Assembly (NCBI RefSeq): GCF_015477775.1
Contig: NZ_JADLQO010000016.1
Span: 124,001-188,000 of the forward strand
Direction of reading: 5' to 3'
Length of the DNA stretch: 64,000 nucleotides
Source of the DNA: Nocardia abscessus
GTDB lineage: Bacteria > Actinomycetota > Actinomycetes > Mycobacteriales > Mycobacteriaceae
The notes under the pieces are model-generated. The model saw nothing but the letters and a program-made list of their open reading frames with translations. It searched no databases and was not told where the DNA came from. Every line of letters starts with the position of its first letter. Within the stretch, counting starts at the first letter, position 1. Made by a program: the position numbers and the translations under genes. Positions 49,828-58,459 of this stretch are shown here, piece after piece.

Positions 49828-51336
49828 TCAGGTCACCGTGGGTACCCGCACGCCTTGCCACGCGAGTCGCTTGGCCCGGTCCGGATCGTGTTCCACCCGG
49901 GTGGGGTAGTCGATGATCAGCGTGGACCTGCGGGCCTCGGTGTAGGCGGGCCAGGACGGCAGCGGGGCTCCGGTGCGCGCGAAAGCCAGCCAATTGTCCT
50001 GGAACTGGTCGGTGACCGCGCGCAGTCCGCGCCGTCCGCCCGCGGCGGTGACGGCCCGGCCGATCGGGGTGTCGCCGACGCCGAAGACCGCGATGAGATC
50101 GGTGGCGTGCGTGGCACCGAGCCCGGCCAGGTGCAGCGCGCGCGGGGCGTAGTCGTATCGGTAGGCGTAGGTCGGCGCGTGCCTGCTGTGGCCTTCCATG
50201 ACGGTCAGCGAAGGACGCCAGAAGGTGTAGTCGCCGCCCGCCTGCACCGCGGCCTTCGGCATGGGATACCCGGGATAGGCCGCGGCGATCCGGGATTCGG
50301 CCTCGGCGGAGCGGCCGAGCGCGGAGCGCAGCCGCTGCGGCGTGGTGGGCAGTTCGTCGGCGAACCTGGCGAAGAGCGTGCCTTCGTCCCGGTTCGTGCC
50401 GATGATCAGCGGAACCTTGTGGGCGGAGCCGTCGCTGATCGCGTCGACGGGGGAGCGCGGCAGGAACTCGCCGTCCACGACCGGACAGGCGGGGAAGACG
50501 CCCGGCTGTTCCCGCAGCACCTGGGCGATGGTGCGGTCGACGGCGCGGCGGATGTCGTTGGGGGCCGCGGTGCGCAGCGCGGTGTGCGCGGTGTCCGGCG
50601 TGGCGCCCAGCGCGGCGACACAACGGCGCGCGAAGCCGCGCGCCTCCTCGGCGGTCATCGCCCAGTCGGCGGGCGGGCTCTGCGAAATCGCCCGATGGAA
50701 CAGGCCCTCGGCCGCTGGGGTGGCCAGGAGACCGAGCACGGCGTGCGCACCCGCGGACTCGCCGAAGATCGTCACGTTGCCGGGGTCGCCGCCGAAGGCC
50801 GCGATGTTGGTCTGCACCCACTTCAGGGCGGCGAGTTGATCGCGCAATCCGAGGTTCGCGTCGAACGGATGCTCGGCGGTGCCGAACTCACTGAAGTCGA
50901 CATAGCCGAACGCGCCCAACCGGTAGTTCAGCGACACCACCACCACGTCACCGCGCACCGCCAGCCGCGCGCCGGAATACAGCCCGAGCGCCGAGGTCCC
51001 GATCAGGTAGCCGCCGCCGTGGATGAAGACCAGCACCGGTCGCGGGCCCGCCGCCGCGGTCGCGGGCGCGGTGACATTCAGTGTCAGAGCGTCCTCGCTG
51101 GTCGGCTGGTAGGCGCGCGGCCCGATCCGCGCCCCGGAGCGGTGCTGCATCGCCGCGGAGGTGAATTCCGTCGCCGCCCGCACGCCGGACCACGGTTCGA
51201 CCGGCTGTGGAGCGCGAAATCGCAGGTCCCCGATCGGAGGAGCCGCGTAGGGAATGGACCGCCAGCGCAGTACGCGGCGGCCCCTGCGGCCGCGGACGAT
51301 TCCGTCGGCGGTCGCGATATCCGTTGTTGCCACCAT
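49828..51336 (-). CDS. carboxylesterase, type B
   Basis: This protein of about 502 residues has HGGGYLIG (oxyanion hole), the nucleophile elbow FGESAGA, the acidic residue in GTNRDEGTLF, and the His region near GLGATHATDL. These are the hallmarks of type B carboxylesterases. It hydrolyses carboxylic esters; no signal peptide is visible. The ATG at 51336 follows the upstream oxidoreductase stop by 13 nt and sits within a palindrome. A TTG two codons earlier is possible. No strong ribosome-binding site is present, which fits translational coupling. Confidence 0.9.
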   Translation of the reverse strand: MVATTDIATADGIVRGRRGRRVLRWRSIPYAAPPIGDLRFRAPQPVEPWSGVRAATEFTSAAMQHRSGARIGPRAYQPTSEDALTLNVTAPATAAAGPRPVLVFIHGGGYLIGTSALGLYSGARLAVRGDVVVVSLNYRLGAFGYVDFSEFGTAEHPFDANLGLRDQLAALKWVQTNIAAFGGDPGNVTIFGESAGAHAVLGLLATPAAEGLFHRAISQSPPADWAMTAEEARGFARRCVAALGATPDTAHTALRTAAPNDIRRAVDRTIAQVLREQPGVFPACPVVDGEFLPRSPVDAISDGSAHKVPLIIGTNRDEGTLFARFADELPTTPQRLRSALGRSAEAESRIAAAYPGYPMPKAAVQAGGDYTFWRPSLTVMEGHSRHAPTYAYRYDYAPRALHLAGLGATHATDLIAVFGVGDTPIGRAVTAAGGRRGLRAVTDQFQDNWLAFARTGAPLPSWPAYTEARRSTLIIDYPTRVEHDPDRAKRLAWQGVRVPTVT

Positions 51337-51350
51337 TTTCAAATGGTAGC
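51329..51350 (-). promoter_or_regulatory. palindrome over the esterase start codon
   Basis: The arms GCCACCATTT and AAATGGTAGC (9 of 10 pairs) flank a 2-nt centre, covering the esterase ATG and ending at the upstream gene's stop. In RNA it could occlude initiation unless ribosomes arrive from upstream. As DNA it could be an operator. Confidence 0.4.
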
Positions 51351-52786
51351 TATGAGCGGCGCGCCTCCAACAGTCGCAGCCAGAACTCGCTGACCGCAGG
51401 GAAGGCTGGCACCGCGTGCCAGAGCGTGGCCAGTGGCACCCCGCCGACCACCGCGATCGTCGCCGCGTGCAATTGCTCGCCCACCTCGGGGCCGACGAAG
51501 GTCGCGCCCAGCAGCGTGTCGGTCGCGCTGTCGATCACCAGCTTCGCGCGGCCTGCGTAGTCGTCGCGGGACAGCGACGACCCGGCCACGGCGATGTCGA
51601 GTTCGACGGTCTCGACCGGATGGCCGGCGTCCCTGGCCGCGGCTTCGGTCAGACCGACGGAGGCGACCTCGGGTGCGGTGAACACCACCTGCGGCACTTT
51701 GCCGTGGTCGGAACTCGCGACGAACCGCGGGTCGTCCAGCGGCCTGCCCTCGGCCCGCGCCGCGATCACGTCGCCGCAAACCCGGCCCTGGTACTTGCCC
51801 ATATGCGTGAGCGCGGCGCGGTGGTTGAGGTCGCCGACCACATACAGCCACTCGCCCTCGACGTCGCGCGCGGTGAGGTGGTCGTCCACCGCGACATACC
51901 CGTCCGACAGCCCGACCGTGTCCAGGCCGAGGCCCGCCACGGCGGGCGCGCGTCCGGCCGCCACCACGAGCTCGTCCACCTCGAGAGCCGACTCGCCTTC
52001 GGGACCGCGCAGCCGGATCATGACCGGACCGCCGTGGATCCGGCCTTCACCGGTGTCCTTCGTGGCCGGGCGCTCGACGGCGGCGGGCGCGGTACCGAAG
52101 CGCACCCGCACGCCGGCGTCGGTCAGCGCCGCCGCCACCCGATCGCGCGCGAACGGTTCGGCCGCGGCCAGCAGCGCCGAGCCGCGCACCAGCAGGGTGA
52201 CCTCGGCCCCGAGCGAGGCCAGCCAGGTCGCCGCCTCGGCGGCCACCACGCCGCCGCCGACCACGGCGACCCGGCGCGGTACCTCGTGCAGATTGGTGAC
52301 ATCGCGCGACGTCCACGGCAGCGCGGAACGCAGGCCCGGTACGTCGGGGATGTTCGCGGTGGTGCCGGTGGCCAGCACGACCGCATGCCCGGCGCGCAGC
52401 TGCCGCCCGTCGACCTCCACCGAGCGCGCACCGGTCAGGCGGCCGGTGCCGCGCACGACGTCGATGCCACTGCCGCGGGCCCAGTCGACCTGCGCGGAAT
52501 CGTCGTGTTCGTGCACGAAGGCGTCGCGGCGCCGCAGCACCGCCTCGATGTCGAGGCCGGTGGCCGAAACACCCGGCATCGCCCGCGCGGCCGCAAGGAC
52601 ATGGCCCGGACGCAACAGCGCTTTGCTCGGAACGCAGGCCCAATAGGAGCATTCGCCGCCCACGAGTTCACGCTCCACGATGGCGGCCGTGCGGTCGCTG
52701 CCCGCGATGGCGTAGGCGGCGGCGTTCTCACCGGCGGGTCCGCCACCGATCACGATGACGTCGTAGTCGGTCGCTGTGCTCGACAT
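51350..52786 (-). CDS. FAD-dependent pyridine nucleotide-disulfide oxidoreductase
   Basis: This 478-residue protein has N-terminal FAD-binding IVIGGGPAGENAAAYA, the redox-active GGECSYWACVPSKALLR (Cys-x4-Cys), NAD-binding VAVVGGGVVAAEAATWLASLG, and a dimerisation domain. The last part, LWHAVPAFPAVSEFW, stands in for the usual His-Pro-Thr-x-x-Glu active-site motif. It resembles lipoamide dehydrogenase and mercuric reductase relatives; the altered C-terminal motif makes the substrate uncertain. It follows the DUF2630 gene by 8 nt and precedes the esterase by 13 nt, so these are probably co-transcribed. Confidence 0.88.
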   Translation of the reverse strand: MSSTATDYDVIVIGGGPAGENAAAYAIAGSDRTAAIVERELVGGECSYWACVPSKALLRPGHVLAAARAMPGVSATGLDIEAVLRRRDAFVHEHDDSAQVDWARGSGIDVVRGTGRLTGARSVEVDGRQLRAGHAVVLATGTTANIPDVPGLRSALPWTSRDVTNLHEVPRRVAVVGGGVVAAEAATWLASLGAEVTLLVRGSALLAAAEPFARDRVAAALTDAGVRVRFGTAPAAVERPATKDTGEGRIHGGPVMIRLRGPEGESALEVDELVVAAGRAPAVAGLGLDTVGLSDGYVAVDDHLTARDVEGEWLYVVGDLNHRAALTHMGKYQGRVCGDVIAARAEGRPLDDPRFVASSDHGKVPQVVFTAPEVASVGLTEAAARDAGHPVETVELDIAVAGSSLSRDDYAGRAKLVIDSATDTLLGATFVGPEVGEQLHAATIAVVGGVPLATLWHAVPAFPAVSEFWLRLLEARRS

Positions 52787-52794
52787 CGCCGCGC

Positions 52795-53040
52795 CTACTG
52801 CAGGTAGCCTTCGACCTGCGAGACCGAATTCGCCTGTACCCCGTCCGGGGATTCGCCCAGGTCGATCCGCGCCCGGCGATGGCGGAGCAGGTCCCAGGCC
52901 TGATCCAGCATCACTTCGAGTTCGGCCAGCCGCTGGCGTTCGGTCTTCGGGTCCAACTCGCCGTGGGTGGCCTGCGAGCGCAGCTGATGTTCCTGGTCGA
53001 CCAGTTCCTTGATGCGGGCCAAGATGTCCTGTTCGCTCAT
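52795..53040 (-). CDS. DUF2630 small coiled-coil protein
   Basis: This 81-residue, highly charged, mostly helical protein has MSEQDILARIKELVDQEHQLR and ERQRLAELEVMLDQAWDLLRHRRARI, which match actinobacterial DUF2630. Function is unknown. It lies between MocR (10 nt upstream) and the flavin oxidoreductase (8 nt downstream) on the same strand. No clear ribosome-binding site is seen; the ATG at 53040 fits the usual family start. Confidence 0.8.
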   Translation of the reverse strand: MSEQDILARIKELVDQEHQLRSQATHGELDPKTERQRLAELEVMLDQAWDLLRHRRARIDLGESPDGVQANSVSQVEGYLQ

Positions 53041-53050
53041 GCGGACCATG

Positions 53051-54421
53051 CTACGGCCGGGCGAGGCACTCGGCGGCCAAAGGAACGGCCGCGGTGAGCT
53101 CCGGCCACGACAGGGCCGTGTAGCCGAGCGCGACGCCGAAGTGCGCGCGGCGCGATCCGAGGTGATACCTGGCCAAACCGTCGAGCGCGACACCGCGCGT
53201 CTGCCCCGCGGCGACCACGCGCCGCTCGGCCTCGGCCGACTCCACCGGCACGACGACATGCGAACCCGCGTCGTCGCCGAGCACGCCGAGCCCGCGGCGG
53301 CGCAATTCGGTCACCACCAGCATCCGGCGCGGTGGCAGCGCGCGGCGCAGCCTGCGAAGGTGCCTGGCCAGGTCACCGTGTGCGGCCAAGGCGAGCAGCA
53401 CCCGCTGGCCCGCCGGGCTCGGGCCGGTGCCGGTGCGCTCCCGGTGGGCCAGCACCGCCTCGGCGACGGCCGGAGCGGCCAGCAGCCAGCCGACCCCGAG
53501 GGCGGGGGAGAGGATCTTGCTCGTCGTGCCCAAGTGAACGACGACATCGGGAGCCATGGTGACGAGCAACGGCAGCGGGGCGGTGTCGTAGCGCAATTCC
53601 CCGTCGTAGTCGTCTTCGATGACAAAGATCCCGGATCGCCGCGCATGCTCGACCAGCTCGACCCGCCGCGCCGCGGGCATGCGCGCGCCGAGCGGGAACT
53701 GATGCGCAGGCGTGCAGTACACCGCTTCGATCCGGGGCGGCAGCAGATCGACGCGCAGGCCCTTCTCGTCCACCGGGACGGGAAGGACGTCGACTCCTGC
53801 CGCCGCGAAGGCGCCCGCGGCGCGCTGGTAGCCCGGGTCCTCCATGGCCACGGCAGCGCCCGGGCGCAGCAGCGCCGCAGCCAATTCGCCTACGGCGGAA
53901 CTGGTTCCGGCGGTGGCGAGCAGCAGTGTGTCGCTGCCCGCCCCGATCCCGCGGTGGCGCAGCAGATGCTCGGTGACCGCCGTCCGGAATTCCGGCTCGC
54001 CCGCGCGGTCCTTGCGCACGAGCGGCGGATGATCCGCGGCGGCACGCCAGGCGCGACGCCACGCGGCCGGGTCGATGGCATCGATGCAGGGAGCTCCCGG
54101 GGACAGGTCGAACAGCCGCGGCGCGGGGGCGGTGTCGTGGCGGGCATCGGCGCGGGCGGGCGCCGCGGCAGGCGCGGTCGTCAGATAGGTGCCGGAGCCG
54201 CGTCTGCCGGTGATCCAGCCTTCCGCGTGCAGTTGGTCGTAGGCGGCGGCGACCACGGTGCGGCTCACGCCGAGCCGCTCGGCCAGCGCGCGGGTGGACG
54301 GCAGGCGGTCGCCGCTGCGCAGCGGTCCGGTGGTCGCGGCACGGCGCACTTGGTCGGCGATCTGCACCGACAGCGGTTGCGTCAGCTCACGATCGAGGGC
54401 GAGGGGAAGGTCCTCCAGCAC
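53051..54421 (-). CDS. MocR-type GntR/aminotransferase regulator (PdxR-like)
   Basis: This 456-residue protein has an N-terminal GntR winged helix (LSVQIADQVRRAA, LPSTRALAERLGVSRTVVAAAYDQL). A full aminotransferase class I fold follows, with IEDDYDGELRYD and the PLP lysine in GTTSKILSPALGVGWL. PdxR-like members of this family regulate vitamin B6 metabolism. The divergent PNPOx-like gene supports that role here. The GTG at 54421 is chosen because GAGGAG lies about 5 nt upstream; a longer frame to 54466 would include the intergenic palindrome. Confidence 0.9.
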   Translation of the reverse strand: MLEDLPLALDRELTQPLSVQIADQVRRAATTGPLRSGDRLPSTRALAERLGVSRTVVAAAYDQLHAEGWITGRRGSGTYLTTAPAAAPARADARHDTAPAPRLFDLSPGAPCIDAIDPAAWRRAWRAAADHPPLVRKDRAGEPEFRTAVTEHLLRHRGIGAGSDTLLLATAGTSSAVGELAAALLRPGAAVAMEDPGYQRAAGAFAAAGVDVLPVPVDEKGLRVDLLPPRIEAVYCTPAHQFPLGARMPAARRVELVEHARRSGIFVIEDDYDGELRYDTAPLPLLVTMAPDVVVHLGTTSKILSPALGVGWLLAAPAVAEAVLAHRERTGTGPSPAGQRVLLALAAHGDLARHLRRLRRALPPRRMLVVTELRRRGLGVLGDDAGSHVVVPVESAEAERRVVAAGQTRGVALDGLARYHLGSRRAHFGVALGYTALSWPELTAAVPLAAECLARP

Positions 54422-54460
54422 GGTTTCTCCTCGAAGTGGACCGCCGAAATTTGCTTGAAT

Positions 54461-54479
54461 TGGCACTTTGATAATGCCA
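54461..54479. promoter_or_regulatory. TGGCA-N9-TGCCA palindrome between MocR and PNPOx-like genes
   Basis: TGGCA (54461-54465) and TGCCA (54475-54479) flank CTTTGATAA in an AT-rich patch that stands out from its surroundings. It contains a TAAT -10-like sequence for the PNPOx-like gene. This is a probable MocR binding site by position. Confidence 0.5.
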
Positions 54480-54501
54480 TTCGCGGCCCGATGCTGGGTC
54501 C

Positions 54502-55176
54502 ATGACCGAGACAGTCAGCCCACGGACTCCACTCTCGCCGACATCGCGCAGCACGCCGACCAGGTTGACCGACCGCGCCAGGACCGATCGCGCCGACCTG
54601 GACGCGGTACTCGACGCCGGGCTGATCTGCCACCTCGGTGTGCTGCTCGGCGGCACGCCGGTCGTGCTGCCCACCGCATACGGCCGCGACGGTGACACGC
54701 TCTACCTGCACGGTTCCACCGGCGCGGGAAACATGCGCGCGGCACTCGCCGCCGACATCTCGGTAGCGGTGACTCTGGTGGACGGCGTGGTCTACGCGCG
54801 TTCGGCCATGCACTTCTCGATGAACTACCGCTCGGCGGTCGTGCTCGGGCGCGCTCGCGAGGTGACCGACCACGAAGAACGCGTGCACGGACTGCGCGTG
54901 ATCGTCGAGCACGCCGCACCCGGCTCGTGGTCGCGGGTGCGGCCGCCCAGCAAGAAGGAGCTCGCCGCGACCGAAGTGCTCGCCCTGGATCTCACCGAGG
55001 CATCGGTGAAGATCCGCGAAGGCGGCCCCAGGGACGACGAGGCCGACATCGAGGCGGGCGGCGTCTGGGCGGGCGTCCTTCCCCTGCGCCAGGTATGGGA
55101 CTCCGCCATCGACTCCCCGGACCTCGCGCCTGGCATCCGCGTCCCCGCCGACGTGCTCCAGCGCGCCGACTCCTGA
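54502..55176 (+). CDS. pyridoxamine 5'-phosphate oxidase-like FMN-binding protein
   Basis: This 224-residue split-barrel protein has ICHLGVLLGGTPVVLPTAYGRDGDTLYLHGSTG, VAVTLVDGVVYARSAMHFSMNYRSAVVLGRAREV and a C-terminal VWAGVLPLRQVW motif. These match the COG3467-type flavin-nucleotide-binding/PNPOx-like group. Substrates in this group vary (flavin, heme or F420-related), so the enzyme activity is open. It is divergent from the MocR gene and probably regulated by it. It ends just before a long hairpin. Confidence 0.85.
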   Translation: MTETVSPRTPLSPTSRSTPTRLTDRARTDRADLDAVLDAGLICHLGVLLGGTPVVLPTAYGRDGDTLYLHGSTGAGNMRAALAADISVAVTLVDGVVYARSAMHFSMNYRSAVVLGRAREVTDHEERVHGLRVIVEHAAPGSWSRVRPPSKKELAATEVLALDLTEASVKIREGGPRDDEADIEAGGVWAGVLPLRQVWDSAIDSPDLAPGIRVPADVLQRADS

Positions 55177-55186
55177 GCACCTCTCA

Positions 55187-55264
55187 CGTACTTCGCACCG
55201 TCCGGCTCGATCCTCCGTACCGGCCAGAGCGGGCGCGGGAGGCCGAGCGGCGGTGCGAAGTACG
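55187..55264. terminator. long stem-loop between convergent genes
   Basis: The perfect 14-bp arms CGTACTTCGCACCG (55187-55200) and CGGTGCGAAGTACG (55251-55264) continue inward with further CCG/CGG, CTCG and CCTCC/GGAGG pairing and small bulges. It sits between the PNPOx-like gene (plus) and the porin gene (minus), as expected of a two-way terminator. Confidence 0.65.
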
Positions 55265-55360
55265 AATCGGCGGTCGTAGACGAGCGCGGAATCACACCGC
55301 GCCCGGTTCCGAAGTTTCGAAATGCGTTGTGCTGAATCTCCTGTGCTGTGCGGCGCGGGT

Positions 55361-56095
55361 TCAGAAGACGAATTGGGGACCGTAGCCCGTCGTTTGCGCA
55401 ATACCGTTGCGGGCCTCGGCGCGGACGGTGATGAATGGCATCGCGGAGGCGGGGGAAAGGCATCCGTTGACGTTCAGCGGGGTATTGCTGTGCGCGAAGG
55501 TGAAGGGGAACGTCGACTCCTCGTCGAGGTCCGCCTCGGCGATCACCGCCGCGGTCACGCTGCCGGGCGCCAGATTCACGGTGATCTCACCGCCGAGTTC
55601 GCCGTTGACGCCGAAGGTGGTGTCCGCGCCGAGGGCGATGACGGGAGCGACGATCACCGGCAACTCCTCGAGCATTCCGTGTTCGTTGAATCCGCCGAAA
55701 TCGATTCCACCCAATTCGATGACGATGCCGGGCGTGAATTCGACACCGGCGCCGACGGCCCCGGCGATGGACACCGAGATGCCGTCGGAAATGTCCACCG
55801 CACAGCCGATCAGATATCCGGCGACGATCTGTCCGCCACGCATCGCCGCGGCGCCGTCGGAAACGACCGAAAAGTCTCCGGATACCTTGACCGCGTGCGC
55901 GAACGGAACTCCCAACGCGACGTCACCGCCGGGTACGACGTTGTTGTAGTCCACCGACGCGATCAGATGTAGCCCGCGGGTGCCGACCTCCCCCGGCTCG
56001 GCCCCCGCCACGGTATCGGACACGGCGAAAGAGCCGGTAGCGGCGACGATTACCGCGATGATCGCGGCGAGAGTACGCGAATGCTTGCGGTTCAT
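55361..56095 (-). CDS. MspA-family outer membrane (mycomembrane) porin-like protein
   Basis: This protein of about 244 residues has an N-terminal signal peptide (hydrophobic LAAIIAVIVAATGSFAV; cleavage probably after AGA before EPGE). The mature chain shows the MspA pattern: FAHAVKVSGDFSVVSDG, IVAGYLIGCAVDIS, FTPGIVIELGG, GELGGEITVNLAPGSV and a final FITVRAEARNGIAQTTGYGP. MspA-type porins form water channels in the mycolate outer membrane. Two cysteines (in LIGCAV and NGCLSP) could form a disulfide. The second of two adjacent ATGs (56095) is chosen for its better distance from GGAG. It stands alone. Confidence 0.82.
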   Translation of the reverse strand: MNRKHSRTLAAIIAVIVAATGSFAVSDTVAGAEPGEVGTRGLHLIASVDYNNVVPGGDVALGVPFAHAVKVSGDFSVVSDGAAAMRGGQIVAGYLIGCAVDISDGISVSIAGAVGAGVEFTPGIVIELGGIDFGGFNEHGMLEELPVIVAPVIALGADTTFGVNGELGGEITVNLAPGSVTAAVIAEADLDEESTFPFTFAHSNTPLNVNGCLSPASAMPFITVRAEARNGIAQTTGYGPQFVF

Positions 56096-56409
56096 CATGC
56101 TCCAGTCGAGTATCGATCGAATCGGAACTTCGTACGCGAACGGACTCGCACGGCAAATGGGTCGTCGCGGACTCCATTCGGCGTGCGCGGCAGTGAGACT
56201 CTATCCGGCGGCGCGGCTCGCGGCGGTGAGGCGCCGACACGGCGAGTCGGCCGGCGCGACCGGTGGACGGTCGTCGTCGGCATCGCGCCGACCACCGGGA
56301 TCGGCGAAGGAACAATTGGACTTAATACCAGATTGCCAAAAATTCGCCAGAAGTTCGCCGTTGTTTTGCGCGTCGCTGCACGATGGAGCGAGAGGCCCCG
56401 CGTGCGAAA
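56096..56409. other. intergenic region with an AT-rich block
   Basis: These 314 nt between two same-strand genes contain no credible reading frame. An AT-rich block at about 56315-56365 stands out. On the minus strand it includes an extended -10-like TGGTATTAA and could hold the porin promoter, with a leader of about 230 nt. No -35 is convincing. Confidence 0.35.
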
Positions 56410-57651
56410 TCACCACGCGAAGGCGCGCAAGCCCGCGGAGCCGACCGCGCGCGCCGCCAGTTCGCGCAACGCGTCGGCCGTCGCGATCCGCGCAGGGTCG
56501 AGGCCGACCAGGCTCAGTACGTAGTCGTCACCGATGCGGCACAGGTAGCCCGAGAGGCGGGTGCGGGGCAGTCGCGCGGCGCCGAGGCCCGGATGGATGG
56601 CGCGGGCGGCGACGCCGGTGCAGTGGTGCGGGCCGAGCGTGCGCAACGACGCCGGGAGCGTTCCGATGTTGGAGCACAGGATGTCCCGCTCGCCCGCCCC
56701 CTTGGACAGCGCGTAGGCCAAGCGGTCCGGGATCACCTGCAGGAGCTGTTCGGGCATGCCGCTCGGCGCGGACATGCGCTGGTCGTAGGCGCAGCGGGCC
56801 AGCGTGCGAATCGTCGCGGGTGTGTCGGCGCGGGTGATCGCGATGCGGGTCATGGCGAGGTCGTTGTCGACGCGGGGTTCGTCGCGGGTGTCGACGGGCA
56901 GGCTCGCCTCGATCGTCTCGCGGGGAAATCCGCTGTCCCACAGTATGTTCGCGACGAGGTGGATGAACAGGCTGTTGGCCGTGCCGCCGTCTCGCGCGGC
57001 GACGCGGTCCCACTGCGCGGCCGGGCATTGCAGGATCGCGCTGTGCGTCGTCTTCCGGGCCCCGCGCGACTGCTCGTCGCGGATCGGTGCGGCGGGCTGT
57101 CGCGGTATCCCGTGCCGCAGTGCCGCCGCGGTCCCGCGTAGGACGATCGACCACTGGCGCCTGGCATCGGACCAATCCGACTCTCGCGTAGCAAGTTTCG
57201 TTAGCGGCACCCGAGCGCCGCCCAGAGCGTCGTCTACCGCGAGCACCAGCGCCCGCCCGTCGGCCAGCGCGTGCGAGCAGGTGAGGGAGACGACCGATCC
57301 GCCGTCGTCCAGCGCTGCGGTCGAAAGCCGCCATCCGGGACCGTATTCCGGATCGAGCCCGGCGCCTTGCGCGTCTGCCCAGTCGAGCAGCTCCGCGACC
57401 GGGAGCACGCCATCGGCGTGGTCGATCGGATAGGCGCGGACGTTCGGTCGCCAGGCCCGGCGAGCGCCCGGCACCCGCGCTGGAACCACTCTGCGGCCCA
57501 GCGGTCCCGAGCGCAGCGCTTCGTGCACCCGCGTCAGCAGCGCGGGGTCGACCCGGTCCGCCGTTCGCCACAGCCCCTGCAGTGCGATCGGGGTGCCCAG
57601 CCCGCGATGGGTGCGCAGAAAGATCTCGTCGACGACGCTCAGTCGGCCCAT
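56410..57651 (-). CDS. condensation-fold (CoA-dependent) acyltransferase-like protein
   Basis: This 413-residue protein begins MGRLSVVDEIFLRTHRGLG, like wax-ester synthase/diacylglycerol acyltransferases. It has CSHALADGRAL, corresponding to the HxxxDG catalytic motif of the condensation/PapA/WS-DGAT superfamily, and LFIHLVANILWDSG with ASLPVDTRDE in its C-terminal half. It probably transfers an acyl chain to a lipid alcohol or amine; the substrate is unknown. The second His of the usual HH pair is present and the first is Ser. It starts 5 nt after the enoyl-CoA hydratase stop, so the two are co-transcribed. Confidence 0.65.
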   Translation of the reverse strand: MGRLSVVDEIFLRTHRGLGTPIALQGLWRTADRVDPALLTRVHEALRSGPLGRRVVPARVPGARRAWRPNVRAYPIDHADGVLPVAELLDWADAQGAGLDPEYGPGWRLSTAALDDGGSVVSLTCSHALADGRALVLAVDDALGGARVPLTKLATRESDWSDARRQWSIVLRGTAAALRHGIPRQPAAPIRDEQSRGARKTTHSAILQCPAAQWDRVAARDGGTANSLFIHLVANILWDSGFPRETIEASLPVDTRDEPRVDNDLAMTRIAITRADTPATIRTLARCAYDQRMSAPSGMPEQLLQVIPDRLAYALSKGAGERDILCSNIGTLPASLRTLGPHHCTGVAARAIHPGLGAARLPRTRLSGYLCRIGDDYVLSLVGLDPARIATADALRELAARAVGSAGLRAFAW

Positions 57652-57656
57652 CGGGC

Positions 57657-58430
57657 TCAGGCGCGAGCGCCGTGCCGGCCCGCACCCGCCGCGAAGCGCT
57701 CGGCGCCGTCCAGCGCGCCATCGGCCAGTGCCGTCAGTCCGTGCCGGAATTCGTTGCGCAGCGCGGCCTCCTCGGTCATCCCGTCCTGCTCGAGCATCGA
57801 CATCCGGTCCGAGCGCAGGCAGGTCTGCGGCAGCGCGGCCAGTTCCGCGGCGAGCGCCTCCGCCGCGGCGCGGGCTTCGCCGGTGGGCACCACGCGGTTC
57901 ACCAACCCCATTTGCAGCGCCTCGTCCGCGCCGACCGCGCGTCCGGTGAGCACCAGATCCATGGCGCGGCCCGCGCCGACGATGCGCGGCAGCCGGATGG
58001 TGCCGCCGTCGATCAGCGGAACGCCCCAGCGGCGGCAGAAGACGCCGAAGGTGCTGTCGCGCTCGGCGACCCGCAAGTCGCACCACAGCGCGAGCTCGAG
58101 CCCGCCCGCCACCGCGAAACCGGAGACCGCGGCGATCACCGGCTTGGACAATCGCATCCTGGTCGGGCCCATCGGGCCGTCGCCGTCCTCGGTGGCCTGG
58201 TTGGAGCGCTCGGTACCGAGCGCCTTCAGGTCGGCGCCCGCGCAGAACGTGCCGCCGTCGCCCCACAGCACCGCGACCGCCGCGTCGGGATCGGCGTCGA
58301 ACTCGCGGAAGGCGGTGGCCAGCGCTGCGGCGGTCGGTCCGTCCACCGCGTTGCGCGCCTCGGGGCGATGCAGGATCACGGTGGTCACGGGCCCGTTGCG
58401 TTCGATCAGTACGGTCACGAGCTCGACCAT
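57657..58430 (-). CDS. enoyl-CoA hydratase/isomerase family protein
   Basis: This protein of about 257 residues is a crotonase. It has LHRPEARNAVDGPTAAAL, the oxyanion-hole segments GGTFCAGADLKALG and AVSGFAVAGGLELALWCDLRVA, and FGVFCRRWGVPLIDGGTIRLPRIVG. It acts on acyl-CoA thioesters. ATG 58430 is chosen by family start; the frame extends to 58469 but would enter the divergent TetR gene. Acyltransferase downstream and a TetR/acyl-CoA dehydrogenase pair upstream suggest a fatty acyl pathway. Confidence 0.9.
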   Translation of the reverse strand: MVELVTVLIERNGPVTTVILHRPEARNAVDGPTAAALATAFREFDADPDAAVAVLWGDGGTFCAGADLKALGTERSNQATEDGDGPMGPTRMRLSKPVIAAVSGFAVAGGLELALWCDLRVAERDSTFGVFCRRWGVPLIDGGTIRLPRIVGAGRAMDLVLTGRAVGADEALQMGLVNRVVPTGEARAAAEALAAELAALPQTCLRSDRMSMLEQDGMTEEAALRNEFRHGLTALADGALDGAERFAAGAGRHGARA

Positions 58431-58459
58431 ACGCCGTAAAAGCACCCTTGTGGGAAGAA

